DNA of 36,906 bases from JAVBQJ01 sp031549115 (GTDB lineage: Bacteria > Verrucomicrobiota > Lentisphaeria > Victivallales > Victivallaceae), in assembly GCA_031549115.1 (NCBI GenBank), contig JAVBQJ010000152.1, forward strand, positions 1-36,906. The letters run 5' to 3'. Below, piece by piece: positions 17,608-26,420 of the stretch (positions are counted from its first letter, which is position 1; the number at the start of each line of letters is the position of its first letter). The notes beneath the pieces are model-generated. The model searched no databases and was not told the origin of the DNA. It saw nothing but the letters and a program-made list of their open reading frames with translations. Position numbers and translations under genes: made by a program.

Positions 17608-19545
17608 TTAAAATTCAATCAACGCCGCGCCGCAAGGCGGCAACTTCACCGTCACCGTCGCTGTGGCGGCGTCGAAAAAGAGGATTACTCTTCGGAGCAC
17701 GCTCTGCGGCTTTCGCCCCTCCGGTATCCGGAAGCGCACATCCTGGTAGTGAAGCTGGTTGTTGCGCAGCAAAATCCGCTTCCGCCCCTCCGGCAGCTGC
17801 AACTCTTCGGCAATGACCGGGCTCCCGAAGGTATTGTGCATACGATCCAACTGCTTTACCCAGCAGGGCAGGACCTCCACAGGCAAACACTTGCTGGCGG
17901 TGTTGATCTTTGCCGCTGTTTCCGCAATGAACTCTTGCGGATATTGCGGATGCGGCAATTCGAAGACCCAGGAGGTCGGTTCGGTGTCCCGGCAAGGGGC
18001 CAATTGCCGCTCCGGCAGCAAGCCGCCCAGTCCGATGCGGAAGATTTCGCCATTGCGGTAGTTGCGCAGCAGCTCCCGTTCGTCGTCGGGAAAGAACGCC
18101 TCGTGCAATACGACCAGCGGGCCCCGCGCCTCCGCCAGCCGGTCGATCGGAATCACTTTGGCGACCGCCGCCCCCTCCGCCAGCAGCGCGACGTGAAGAC
18201 TGTTCGAGGTGAAGTGGTATTCGCGGCAATAGGATGCCAATTCCCGGTCCAGCGCCGCCGGACTGAAAACCACGGTGGCGGAGGTGACCGCCTCCACCTT
18301 GGCATTCTGCTCCAGCGCCAGTTCCCAGCGATAACGCAGGAACTCCCACTCGTGTTCATCCAGTCCGCAGGCCAAACAGCAGGTGATGCCGTGGAATACC
18401 GGTGCGACGGAGCCAGCTTTCTCCACAATGAAACCGCTGTTTTCCCAGAGAATTTCCGATTCCAACCGCATCGGCACATGGCGCACCGGAAAGAACTGCT
18501 CTTCGATATCCGTCACCGCGTTCATGAAGTAGAGCGGCACTTGCGGCAGCAAAGCCTTGATGCGCCATGCCGCCACGATGTTTTTGTAGACCGGATCGGT
18601 ATCCTGATCGCCCCAGCCCTCGAGCTCCAGCACGGTGGAAACCGATTCGACCACCACCCCGTCCAGCTGCGTCAGGGTTTCGAGGATCCGGTAGTCGAAG
18701 CCATAGCGGTAACGCGCCTCCAGCGGGTCGCGGGTCCAGATGCTGTTGACGACCAGTTTTTTGCCGGAGCGGCGCAACCCGGCGTCGACGGTTTGCCAGA
18801 ATTCGGTCTGGCGTTGCACGTAAAAGGCGATCCATTCTTCGCGGTAGTTTTGCCAGATTGCGCCGGCGCGCTCCATTGCGGAGAGCGAGGTGAATTTTTT
18901 CCCGTCTTCCCGCAGGAATTCGGCGAATTGACCGAGCATGTCGTCGGAAAAGTCGCCCCGGAACAGCTCCAGCCGCAAATGGATGAAGCCGTCGGCGCCA
19001 TGGTAGCCGTCGAAGTGGAAGTGTTCCAGCACTTCAAGCAGTTTGGCGGCGAAAAAATCCTGGTAATAGCTGCCGTCGTTCAGCCGCTTGAGCGGGCAGA
19101 TGTTTTCGATCGTACTGCCGTCGTTGGTGACATAGCAGACTTCGCGGTGCCGGTCGCTCCACTGCGGCGGCAGTCCGTCAAGGCTGTTTCGTTTGGCCTG
19201 GGCGTCGGTCATAAGCTGATCCATGACCGAAAGATAGACCTCGATGCCACGCTCCTGCAGCAGGGCGATCAGCCGCTTCAGGTCGCCCCGGCGCCAGCGC
19301 TGCCGCATACGGATATCGCCATTCAGGTGGCCGCCGTAGCTGCAGCAGTCATCACGCAGAAATTCCGCGTCGCCGACCGCGGCGTCGAAGCTGTGTATCA
19401 GGTCGTTGCTCCAGAGGAAGAGCAGCACTTTTCCCGGAACCATACCGGCTCGGGCGAAATATCCGGGTATGCCCAGATCCGCCGCCTCGACATCGAAGGC
19501 GATCAGTTCCGTCCAGAATATCAGGGATGGCCGGGTATTTTTCAT
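17608..19545 (-). CDS. Large glycosidase-like protein
   Basis: 645 aa with no signal peptide or membrane helix. AAGGAG stands 12 bases before ATG 19545. The N-terminal 400 residues read like a TIM barrel: KRLIALLQERGIEVYLSVMDQ, EVLEHFHFDGYHGADGFIH, KKLVVNSIWTR and LDGVVVESVSTVLE resemble successive strands in which DGYHGAD and VVVES would place acidic residues. The C-terminal 200 residues look like a beta-rich domain, ending ATVTVKLPPCGAALIEF. This arrangement is seen in several alpha-glycosidase-like families. I do not recognise the exact family. It is the second gene of the operon, 16 bp after the deacetylase gene. Confidence 0.65.
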   Translation of the reverse strand: MKNTRPSLIFWTELIAFDVEAADLGIPGYFARAGMVPGKVLLFLWSNDLIHSFDAAVGDAEFLRDDCCSYGGHLNGDIRMRQRWRRGDLKRLIALLQERGIEVYLSVMDQLMTDAQAKRNSLDGLPPQWSDRHREVCYVTNDGSTIENICPLKRLNDGSYYQDFFAAKLLEVLEHFHFDGYHGADGFIHLRLELFRGDFSDDMLGQFAEFLREDGKKFTSLSAMERAGAIWQNYREEWIAFYVQRQTEFWQTVDAGLRRSGKKLVVNSIWTRDPLEARYRYGFDYRILETLTQLDGVVVESVSTVLELEGWGDQDTDPVYKNIVAAWRIKALLPQVPLYFMNAVTDIEEQFFPVRHVPMRLESEILWENSGFIVEKAGSVAPVFHGITCCLACGLDEHEWEFLRYRWELALEQNAKVEAVTSATVVFSPAALDRELASYCREYHFTSNSLHVALLAEGAAVAKVIPIDRLAEARGPLVVLHEAFFPDDERELLRNYRNGEIFRIGLGGLLPERQLAPCRDTEPTSWVFELPHPQYPQEFIAETAAKINTASKCLPVEVLPCWVKQLDRMHNTFGSPVIAEELQLPEGRKRILLRNNQLHYQDVRFRIPEGRKPQSVLRRVILFFDAATATVTVKLPPCGAALIEF

Positions 19546-19561
19546 TATCAGGTGCGACTCC

Positions 19562-20254
19562 TTACAGTTTGTCCAGATCCAGAATTGCCTGCGGCTGGAA
19601 GAAGCTCATGGTCAGGGCTTCCGCGTACTTTACGCCGATCTGCGAACCGCGGAAGCGGGCGCGGCCCTCCAACTGGTCGAACGCCGCCTGCAGATGTTCC
19701 TGACCGCATTTGAATTCGGCCCAGGCCGCCAGTTTCGCTTCGAAGGTGTCGCTGATGTCCACGATATGGGTGGGATTCGGCATGGGCTGCAGTACCTCGA
19801 ACTGGTAGAGCGCCCGGGCCTTATGCGGCTGGCCCAGGTCGCCGCTGCAGGCCCATTCGGCCTGGAACCAGGTATCCTCGGTCATTCTGGCCATGGCGCG
19901 ATGCTGAAAATATTCCAGCGGATAATGGCCGAAGATGATCTCGGGTTTCCAGCGCCGGATCGCCTCCACGCAGGTGCGGTAGATGGCTTTGCATTCATTG
20001 ACTTCGAAGTCGGAATAATTGTGACAGACGAAATCTTCCACGCCGAGCAGCCGGTGCGACGCGATGGCTTCCTTGTAGAACTTCGCCACCACCTTGTCCC
20101 GGTCTTCGGGATGGGCGAAGCCTTCGTCGCCGTTGCCGAAGCAGACCACCGCGACCTGGCTTCCGGCCTCGGTGAGTTTTTTGATGATTCCGCCGACCGC
20201 CAACACCGAGTCATCCAGATGGCCGCCCAGAACCAAGACACGTTTCGCTTTCAT
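19562..20254 (-). CDS. PIG-L/LmbE-type zinc deacetylase
   Basis: 230 aa from ATG 20254; a TTG at 20260 would add two residues. GGHLDDSVLAVGG at about 10-22 is the family zinc motif (usually HPDD), with His12, Asp14 and Asp15. A later EYFQHRAMARMTEDT supplies the third zinc-binding histidine. The fold is Rossmann-like, and the length is typical. Members remove N-acetyl groups from GlcNAc in GlcNAc-PI, mycothiol, bacillithiol and diacetylchitobiose. As first gene of an operon with a GH18 protein, it probably deacetylates N-acetyl amino sugars released from a polymer. Expression is likely controlled by the divergent PocR-AraC gene. Confidence 0.86.
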   Translation of the reverse strand: MKAKRVLVLGGHLDDSVLAVGGIIKKLTEAGSQVAVVCFGNGDEGFAHPEDRDKVVAKFYKEAIASHRLLGVEDFVCHNYSDFEVNECKAIYRTCVEAIRRWKPEIIFGHYPLEYFQHRAMARMTEDTWFQAEWACSGDLGQPHKARALYQFEVLQPMPNPTHIVDISDTFEAKLAAWAEFKCGQEHLQAAFDQLEGRARFRGSQIGVKYAEALTMSFFQPQAILDLDKL

Positions 20255-20288
20255 AATCAATTCCGTCCTTTCGGTTTTCTGTAATAAT

Positions 20289-20317
20289 AGTATAACTCGA
20301 ATCGCGACTTGAAACTA
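20289..20317 (-). promoter_or_regulatory. Probable promoter of the glycan-type operon
   Basis: On the minus strand TATACT (20294-20289) is a good -10, but the hexamer 17 bp upstream, TAGTTT (20317-20312), is a poor -35. A weak -35 beside a putative AraC-type operator is what an activator-dependent promoter would look like. The start of transcription would lie near 20282, about 28 nt before ATG 20254. Confidence 0.45.
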
Positions 20318-20337
20318 TGCATATTTTGACTTATAGT
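20309..20337 (+). promoter_or_regulatory. Promoter of the PocR-AraC gene
   Basis: TTGAAA (20309-20314) and TATAGT (20332-20337) are 17 bp apart. Transcription should begin near 20344, about 22 nt before ATG 20366. The -10 lies between the two copies of the 9-bp repeat, so binding there could repress this gene. Confidence 0.68.
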
Positions 20338-20345
20338 ATGCATAT
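20316..20345. promoter_or_regulatory. Candidate AraC-type operator: two direct repeats 21 bp apart
   Basis: TATGCATAT occurs at 20316-20324 and again at 20337-20345, a centre-to-centre distance of 21 bp, two helical turns. AraC-family proteins often bind direct repeats at this spacing. The inner eight bases TATGCATA are also palindromic. The pair overlaps the promoter of the regulator gene and lies just upstream of the -10 for the divergent operon. Binding by the adjacent regulator is inferred. Confidence 0.5.
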
Positions 20346-20365
20346 AGTAACAACAGGGGGTGGCA

Positions 20366-21241
20366 ATGCGGATCGAAGAAATCAACCGGAAGGCTTTTCT
20401 GGCGCTGGGGCAGGAAAAAAGGCTGGTGGAGCATCGCGATATCCTGGCGAAGCTGCTCGGCATCGTGCTCGATTTCGTCAACGCCGACGGGGAAAACCTG
20501 CGGCTCAGCCAGGTGGTTCACTTCAACCCTTACTGCCGGTTGCTGCGGCAGAGTCCCGCCGGATCGAGCGCCTGCGACGGCTGCGACCGGCGCAATGCCC
20601 ATGCCGCCAGTCTGGTCCGGCGCCCCCGCTCTTACCGCTGCCATGCCGGGTTGACCGAGGCGCTGGTGCCGCTGTTCAATCGCGACGGCGCCTGTATCGG
20701 CAATATGGCCACCGGCCAGTTTCTGCTGGAGGGAGAGCCGGAAATGACTCCGGAAGAGGTGACCGCGCTGGCGGGGGAGTATGGCGTCGATCCCGAAACG
20801 TTATGGGCGGCGTATCAACAGATCCCGCATTTGTCCCGGCGTCAATTCGACGGTGTGATCGATTATCTGGCCGCGCTCGGGCGCACCATCGTCGACACCT
20901 ACGATCACATTGCGTTGCAGGAGAAGCTCGATTCGCCCGACCGCCTGACGGAAATCCGGGAATACATCGGCAAAAATTACGCCAAACCGTTGACTCTGCC
21001 GAGGATTGCCCGCCGTTTCGCGATGAGCGAAGGTTACTTCTGCCGTTTTTTCCGACAGGGGACCGGGATGAGTTTCACCAATTATCTCGCCATCATCCGG
21101 GTCCGGCAGGCGGCGGAGCTGCTGCGTTCGAGTTCGCTGAGCGTCGCCGAAATCGCTTTCCGGACCGGCTTCGGCAGTCTGTCACAGTTCAACCGCACCT
21201 TCAAAGCGGTGACGGCATCGACGCCGCGCCGGCTGCGTTAG
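20366..21241 (+). CDS. PocR-domain AraC-family regulator
   Basis: 291 aa from ATG 20366, with AGGGGG 5-6 bases upstream; a GTG at 20360 has no such site. Residues 1-165 form a PocR ligand-binding domain with the usual cysteines (C57, C70, C73, C92) around SACDGCDRRNAH and YRCHAGLTEALVPL. Residues 190-291 carry two helix-turn-helix units of the AraC type (LTLPRIARRFAMSEGYFCRFF, then SVAEIAFRTGFGSLSQFNRTFK). PocR domains sense small hydrophobic or sugar-related molecules. Divergent placement next to the deacetylase operon makes it the likely regulator of that operon. A multi-hairpin element follows 22 bp after the stop. Confidence 0.87.
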   Translation: MRIEEINRKAFLALGQEKRLVEHRDILAKLLGIVLDFVNADGENLRLSQVVHFNPYCRLLRQSPAGSSACDGCDRRNAHAASLVRRPRSYRCHAGLTEALVPLFNRDGACIGNMATGQFLLEGEPEMTPEEVTALAGEYGVDPETLWAAYQQIPHLSRRQFDGVIDYLAALGRTIVDTYDHIALQEKLDSPDRLTEIREYIGKNYAKPLTLPRIARRFAMSEGYFCRFFRQGTGMSFTNYLAIIRVRQAAELLRSSSLSVAEIAFRTGFGSLSQFNRTFKAVTASTPRRLR

Positions 21242-21262
21242 GTCGTCAAAGATAAGATCAAT

Positions 21263-21495
21263 AAAAATAGAGCTGCGAAGCAGCGGTCTGCACTCCGTCA
21301 TACGGAGGCACCGGTCCAGCAGGTGAATTCTGCTGGTCGCCCCAGGCGCGCAGCGCCTCGAAAGGGGCGAAATCCAGGGTAGGATCGCCGGGAGGCGATC
21401 CGGATCCACCCGAGGAAGCGACGGTGTAGATTGCATTGGAAGCGTGAGCGACAATGCAATCTACACATGGAGCGAACGAGGCGCCGCACCGGCGG
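21263..21495 (+). repeat. Multi-hairpin element, copy 1
   Basis: It follows the PocR-AraC stop by 21 bp in the same orientation. A chain of hairpins starts with GCTGC/GCAGC and CTCCGT/ACGGAG, then CCAGCAG/CTGCTGG and CGCCCC/GGGGCG around an AGGCGC/GCGCCT helix. The long stem is 14 bp, 21424-21437 with 21453-21466, and encloses the loop GGAAGCGTGAGCGAC. It ends in ATGGAGCGAACGAGGCGCCG. Three more copies lie at 22402-22559, 26419-26651 and 36262-36549. No gene is seen within it. Confidence 0.85.
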
Positions 21496-21528
21496 TTGAA
21501 CCGGGCAGGTCGTTTTTTACCGCTTACC

Positions 21529-22368
21529 TCAACGCTTCTGGGAAGCGACTTCGGCAATGGCGAGTTTGCGGATTTCGTCGATATTGGCGCGCGGCGCGGG
21601 GAGCTGGAGATTGAGGTCGCGCATGGTTTCGACGAGAATGCCGGAGATGGCGAGGTCGCGATAGTATTTATGGTTGGACGGGATGATGTACCAGGGGGCG
21701 GCGGCGGTGGAGCAACGCTCCATCGCGTCTTCAAACGCGGCGCGGTAATCGCCCCAATATTGGCGGTTGACGTAATCGTCTTCGGAAATTTTCCAATGCT
21801 TCGCCGGGTCGTCGAGGCGTTCGATGAAGCGTTTGAGCTGCTCCTCCTTGGAGATATTAAGGAAAAACTTGAGCACCACCGTGCCGTTGTCGATCATCAG
21901 GCGTTCGAAGTCGTTGATGAAGCCGTAAGAGACTTCGACGGTTTCGGGCGGAATCAGCTTCTGCACCCGCTCGACCAATACACGTTCGTAGTGGGAGCGG
22001 TTGAAGATCACGAACTCGCCGCGCTGGGGGACGGCCTTGTGGGCGCGCCACAGGAAGTCATGGGCGGCTTCTTCGCGCGACGGCTGTTTGAAGCTCTGGA
22101 CCCGGCACCCCTGCGGGTTCAGGCTGATGAACACGTGGTTGATGACGCCGTCTTTGCCCCCGGCGTCGAGCGCCTGCAGCACCACCAGCACCGAACGGGT
22201 ATTGTCGGCGTAGAGTTTATACTGCTGCTCCGCCAGCTCCTTCAGGTGTTTGGCGGTCGCCTCTTCGGCCTTGTCTTTGTCCTTGCCGTCCGGGGTGGCA
22301 TCGGGATCCCACTTTTCCAGATTCACTTTGTCGCCCGGCTTTACGATAAACTTTTCCCGCCAATCCAT
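21529..22368 (-). CDS. ppk2: PPK2-family polyphosphate kinase
   Basis: 279 aa, the usual PPK2 length. The P-loop is DAGGKDG (68-74) after LVVLQAL, followed by SHYERVLVERV, a segment that forms part of the nucleotide site, and FFLNISKEEQLKRFIERLDDPAKHWKIS, the lid region typical of the family. PPK2 enzymes transfer phosphate between polyphosphate and nucleoside mono- or diphosphates; the class cannot be fixed by eye. GGAG lies 7 bases before ATG 22368. It is downstream of the prepilin peptidase gene, with a multi-hairpin element between them. Confidence 0.92.
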   Translation of the reverse strand: MDWREKFIVKPGDKVNLEKWDPDATPDGKDKDKAEEATAKHLKELAEQQYKLYADNTRSVLVVLQALDAGGKDGVINHVFISLNPQGCRVQSFKQPSREEAAHDFLWRAHKAVPQRGEFVIFNRSHYERVLVERVQKLIPPETVEVSYGFINDFERLMIDNGTVVLKFFLNISKEEQLKRFIERLDDPAKHWKISEDDYVNRQYWGDYRAAFEDAMERCSTAAAPWYIIPSNHKYYRDLAISGILVETMRDLNLQLPAPRANIDEIRKLAIAEVASQKR

Positions 22369-22401
22369 GTCCTGTCTCCTCGTTTGATGTATTCAACGGC
22401 C

Positions 22402-22559
22402 TGTGTCATGCCTCGTACGCTCTATGTGCAGATGGAACCGTCGCTCACGCATCCGGTTCCATCTGCCCCATCCCGTTGCGCCCGCTTCGCGGACTTACTC
22501 TCCGTCCGGGAGGGGCGAGCCCTCTCGTGCTCGGCTTCGCCATCGGCTCCATTTTTTTT
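22402..22559 (-). repeat. Multi-hairpin element, copy 4 (short, minus strand)
   Basis: This copy reads on the minus strand and begins 4 bp after the stop of the prepilin peptidase gene, which is also on the minus strand. The AATGGAGCC start is like the AATAGAGCC of the other copies. The long stem is 12 bp (22455-22466 with 22428-22439) with a different sequence, but the 15-nt loop GGATGCGTGAGCGAC is unchanged. The middle hairpins differ from the other copies. It ends CACATAGAGCGTACGAGGC. Confidence 0.78.
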
Positions 22560-22563
22560 ATTT

Positions 22564-23406
22564 CTATAAACCCTGGATTCGCAGGTATTCGCGGACCCAG
22601 GGGTAAAGCAGGCACCAGGCCAGCACGCCCAGGGCCAGCCACGGCGCAAAGGCGATGGTCACCCCGGACAGTTTGCGCTTGTGCCGGACCGCCACGCCGA
22701 TTCCGAAAAACGAACCGGCCAGCGACCCCACCAACAGAATCACCGGCGCCGTCTGCCACCCCAGCACGGTCGCTGCGGCCGCCACGAATTTGATGTCGCC
22801 CGCACCGAACGCCTCCGCCTTGAACAGCTTTTTGCCCCCCCACGCCAGCACCCACAGCACCAGATACACGATCACCCAGCTCGAGGCGGCAAAAAACACC
22901 GCTTTCAACCAATTGCCGACAAACCAGTTCTCCGGGAAAAATCCCGCCAGCACCACCCCCGTCAACGCGGTCGGATAGGTCAAAGCATCCGGGATCAGCC
23001 GGTGTTCGATATCGATGAACGTCCCGGCCACCACCAGCGGCATCACCGCGAGAAAGGTCAACACCATCCCCACCGTTGCCCCGGCTGCGAAGCCGTTCCA
23101 CGCCAGCAGCATGAACAAAACCCCGGTCAACGCCTCCACCAGCCAGTAACGCGGCGAAATCGGCGTTTTGCAGTGCCGGCAGCGCCCGCGCAACAGAATG
23201 TAGCTGACGATCGGAATATTCTGCCACGCCCGGATCGGCGCTTCGCACTTCGGGCAGTGCGACGGCACGAACACCACCGATTCCCCGCGCGGCATCCGCC
23301 AGATGCAGACATTCAGAAAACTGCCGATGCAAACGCCGAACGCACCGGCGAAAATCACATACAGTCCTATCATTTCCGGAGTCATCAATGTTTCCTGCGT
23401 TCCCAT
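22564..23406 (-). CDS. pilD: Prepilin peptidase/methyltransferase
   Basis: 280 aa with about seven hydrophobic segments. N-terminal region: GSFLNVCIWRMPRGES, then the zinc-type cysteines C51xxC54 and C76xxC79, typical of the N-methyltransferase domain. The A24 peptidase part has FIDIEHRLIPD (Asp132 to Asp140) and GAGDIK (Asp204), the two aspartate sites of type IV prepilin peptidases. It cleaves and methylates pilins and pseudopilins at the inner membrane, and the pseudopilin at 13494-14165 is a plausible substrate. AGAGG lies 8 bases before ATG 23406; an internal ATG at 23385 is less likely. Confidence 0.93.
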   Translation of the reverse strand: MGTQETLMTPEMIGLYVIFAGAFGVCIGSFLNVCIWRMPRGESVVFVPSHCPKCEAPIRAWQNIPIVSYILLRGRCRHCKTPISPRYWLVEALTGVLFMLLAWNGFAAGATVGMVLTFLAVMPLVVAGTFIDIEHRLIPDALTYPTALTGVVLAGFFPENWFVGNWLKAVFFAASSWVIVYLVLWVLAWGGKKLFKAEAFGAGDIKFVAAAATVLGWQTAPVILLVGSLAGSFFGIGVAVRHKRKLSGVTIAFAPWLALGVLAWCLLYPWVREYLRIQGL

Positions 23407-23464
23407 ACTTCCCGCCTCTCCAAAGTTCGTTGCCGTTTTCCTCTGGGTTAATATAGCGCACGAA

Positions 23465-23493
23465 TTGAAAAAACAAAACCACGGAAGTATATT
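23465..23493 (+). promoter_or_regulatory. Promoter of uvrA
   Basis: TTGAAA (23465-23470) and TATATT (23488-23493) are 17 bp apart. The predicted start is near 23500, giving a leader of about 50 nt. No LexA-type palindrome is obvious to me near it. Confidence 0.6.
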
Positions 23494-23549
23494 ATAAGAT
23501 GGAGTTTTAAAAATTTACCCTTCGCGCCGGACGAATATTCCGGCCTATT

Positions 23550-26420
23550 ATGCTGGATCATATCTATATCAAAGGCGCCGCCCAACACAATCTGAAACAT
23601 CTGGACATCACCATCCCGCGTAACACTTTGACGGTGATCACCGGCCTTTCCGGCTCCGGCAAGAGTTCGCTGGCCTTCGATACCTTGTATGCCGAAGGCC
23701 AGCGGCGTTACGTCGAAAGCCTGTCGGCGTATGCCCGCCAGTTCCTCGACCGGCTGCAGAAGCCCAAGGTCGATCACATCGAAGGGCTGTCGCCGGCCAT
23801 CGCCATCGAACAGCGTTCGGCCGGTTCGACGCCGCGCTCGACCGTGGCCACCGTCACTGAAATCTACGACTATCTGCGTCTCCTGTATGCGCATGTCGGC
23901 ACCCCGCACTGTCCGAAGTGCGGCCGGGAGTTGGCGCCGCAGTCCGCCGAACGCATCTGCGACAAAATCATGGAGCTGCCGGAGGGGCGCAAACTGATGA
24001 TTCTCGCGCCGGTGGTCAACGGCCGCAAAGGCGAGCACCGCGATGTGCTGGACAAACTGCGCAACGACGGCTTCGTCCGCGCCCGCATCGACGGCGTGAT
24101 GGTGTCGCTGGAGGATGAACTCAAACCGTTGGAGAAGACCAAGCGCCACACCATCGAAGTGGTGGTGGACCGTCTGGTGGCCGGCTCGATGGATCGCGGC
24201 CGGCTCTCCGACTCGGTCGAACTGGCTTTAAAACACGGCGAAGGGGTGATGACGCTGTACTTCGAAAGCGGCGATGGCGAATGGCACGAAGAGCAGCTCA
24301 GCGAACACCTCGCCTGTCTCGAATGCCAGTTGAGTTTCGGGCCGATGCTGCCGCGCAACTTCTCGTTCAACAACCCTTACGGCGCGTGCCCGGAGTGCAA
24401 CGGCCTCGGCATTCAGATGGTGATGGATCCGGCGCTGGTGGTGCCGGACCCGTCGCTGAGCATCAAAAACGGCGCGATTCCGGGATGGCGGCGCGGCCCG
24501 CGCCACCTGATCATCTATTACAATATGCTGCTGCGCAAGGTCGCGGAGCAGTTCGGCCCGGACAATGCGCTGACGACGCCGTTCCGGGAGCTGCCCGAAG
24601 AGTTTCGCCATACACTTTTGAACGGCACCGGCGACCGGGTGCTGGAATTCGATTTCACCGTCCGGGGGCGCAAGTTTCACTGGTCCAAGCCGTTCGAAGG
24701 GGTGCTGGAAAATCTGCGCCGGCGAATGACCGAGACCGAAAGCGATTCGGTGCGTGAGCGCCTGCGCAGCTATCTGTCGCCGCGCACCTGTCCGGTGTGT
24801 CACGGCGCCCGGCTCAATCCGGTCAGCCTCGCCGTCACCGTCGGCGGTTTGCCGATCAACCGCTTCAACGCGCTGTCGGTCGCCAAATCCGAAGAATTCA
24901 TCCGTTCGCTGACGCTGAACGACGAACAGCGCCAGATTGCCGGCGATGTGCTCAAGGAAATCGCTTCACGGCTCAAATTCCTGCAGGACGTCGGCCTTGG
25001 CTACCTGTCGCTCGACCGCAATTCGGGGACGCTTTCCGGCGGCGAAGCCCAGCGTATCCGGTTGGCGACCCAGCTGGGGTGCGCCTTGGTCGGCGTATTG
25101 TATATCCTCGACGAACCGAGCATCGGCTTGCACCAGCGCGACAACGACCGGCTGATCGCGACGCTGGAAAATCTGCGCGACCTCGGCAATACGGTGGTGG
25201 TGGTCGAACACGACCTCGACACCATCCGGCGCGCCGATTATGTGCTCGATCTCGGCCCCGGCGCCGGCGAATACGGCGGCGAACTGGTGGCTGCCGGGAG
25301 GCCGGAAGATATCGCGCGGACGCCGGATTCGCTGACCGGGCAATACCTCAACGGCACCCGGAATATCGAGTTGCCGGCGCGGCGTCTTTCCGGCAACGGC
25401 AAATTCCTGACCATTCGCGGTGCGCGCCACAATAACCTGAAAAATATCGACGCGACCATTCCGCTCGGGACCCTGACCTGTGTGACCGGGGTTTCGGGTT
25501 CGGGAAAGAGTTCGCTGATCAACGAAATTCTGGTGCGGGCGCTGAATCACCATCAGGGGTTGATGGATTTGCCGCCGGGCGAACACGACGGCATCGACGG
25601 GCTGGAGGAGATCGAAAAGTCGATCGTGATCGACCAGAGCCCGATCGGGCGGACGCCGCGTTCGAACCCGGCCACCTATACCGACGCGTTCAACCTGATC
25701 CGGAAGCTGTTCAGCGAGGTCCCGGAGTCGAAGATCCGCGGCTACCAGCCGGGCCGTTTCAGCTTCAACATCAAAGGCGGCCGCTGCGAGGACTGCAAGG
25801 GCGACGGGATCAAAAAGATCGAGATGCAGTTTCTGTCCGATGTGTACGTCGAATGCACGAGCTGCGGCGGCAAACGTTTCAATACGGAAACGCTGAACAT
25901 CCGTTACAAGAAGCTCAATATCGCGGAGGTCCTGGATTTGACCATCGACGAGGCGGTGAAGTTTTTTGACGCGGTTCCGGCGCTGCACCGGCGTCTGGAC
26001 ATGCTGCGCGAGGTCGGGCTGGGGTATTTACGGTTGGGGCAACCGGCGACGACGTTGTCGGGCGGGGAGGCGCAGCGGGTCAAATTGGCGGCGGAGCTGG
26101 CGCGGGTGCCGCGCGGCCACACGATATACATTCTGGACGAGCCGACGACGGGGTTGCACCTGGCGGACATCGAGCAATTGCTGAAGGTGCTGAACCGGTT
26201 GCGCGATGTTGGCAATACGGTGGTGGTGATCGAGCACAACCTGGACGTAATTAAGACGGCGGATTATCTGATCGACCTGGGCCCCGAGGGGGGGACGGCC
26301 GGGGGGCAGCTGCTGGCGGCGGGAACGCCGGAGACGGTGGCGAACGTGGACGCCAGCCACACCGGCCGCTACCTGCGCGACTACCTTCCCGAATGGAAAA
26401 ACAAAAAAAATAAAAAATAA
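23550..26420 (+). CDS. uvrA: UvrA, excinuclease ABC subunit A
   Basis: 956 aa, close to the usual 940-960. It has two ABC modules. The first P-loop GLSGSGKSS is at 32-40, and YVESLSAYARQFLDRLQKP follows as in all UvrA proteins. Zinc sites include CPKCG and CPECNGLG in the first half and CEDCKGDG to CTSCGGKRF in the second. Signature motifs are LSGGEAQRIRLATQLG and LSGGEAQRVKLAAELA, with Walker B ILDEPSIGLH and ILDEPTTGLH. UvrA finds bulky DNA lesions and loads UvrB. No strong ribosome site is seen before ATG 23550. The stop codon runs directly into a multi-hairpin element. Confidence 0.98.
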   Translation: MLDHIYIKGAAQHNLKHLDITIPRNTLTVITGLSGSGKSSLAFDTLYAEGQRRYVESLSAYARQFLDRLQKPKVDHIEGLSPAIAIEQRSAGSTPRSTVATVTEIYDYLRLLYAHVGTPHCPKCGRELAPQSAERICDKIMELPEGRKLMILAPVVNGRKGEHRDVLDKLRNDGFVRARIDGVMVSLEDELKPLEKTKRHTIEVVVDRLVAGSMDRGRLSDSVELALKHGEGVMTLYFESGDGEWHEEQLSEHLACLECQLSFGPMLPRNFSFNNPYGACPECNGLGIQMVMDPALVVPDPSLSIKNGAIPGWRRGPRHLIIYYNMLLRKVAEQFGPDNALTTPFRELPEEFRHTLLNGTGDRVLEFDFTVRGRKFHWSKPFEGVLENLRRRMTETESDSVRERLRSYLSPRTCPVCHGARLNPVSLAVTVGGLPINRFNALSVAKSEEFIRSLTLNDEQRQIAGDVLKEIASRLKFLQDVGLGYLSLDRNSGTLSGGEAQRIRLATQLGCALVGVLYILDEPSIGLHQRDNDRLIATLENLRDLGNTVVVVEHDLDTIRRADYVLDLGPGAGEYGGELVAAGRPEDIARTPDSLTGQYLNGTRNIELPARRLSGNGKFLTIRGARHNNLKNIDATIPLGTLTCVTGVSGSGKSSLINEILVRALNHHQGLMDLPPGEHDGIDGLEEIEKSIVIDQSPIGRTPRSNPATYTDAFNLIRKLFSEVPESKIRGYQPGRFSFNIKGGRCEDCKGDGIKKIEMQFLSDVYVECTSCGGKRFNTETLNIRYKKLNIAEVLDLTIDEAVKFFDAVPALHRRLDMLREVGLGYLRLGQPATTLSGGEAQRVKLAAELARVPRGHTIYILDEPTTGLHLADIEQLLKVLNRLRDVGNTVVVIEHNLDVIKTADYLIDLGPEGGTAGGQLLAAGTPETVANVDASHTGRYLRDYLPEWKNKKNKK

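Noticed and set aside
16573..19713. A 1046-codon open frame on the plus strand
   Set aside because: It is antisense to two real genes at 16177-19545, has low-complexity Q/H/R/A-rich translation and no motif; it reflects GC-rich codon bias on the other strand.
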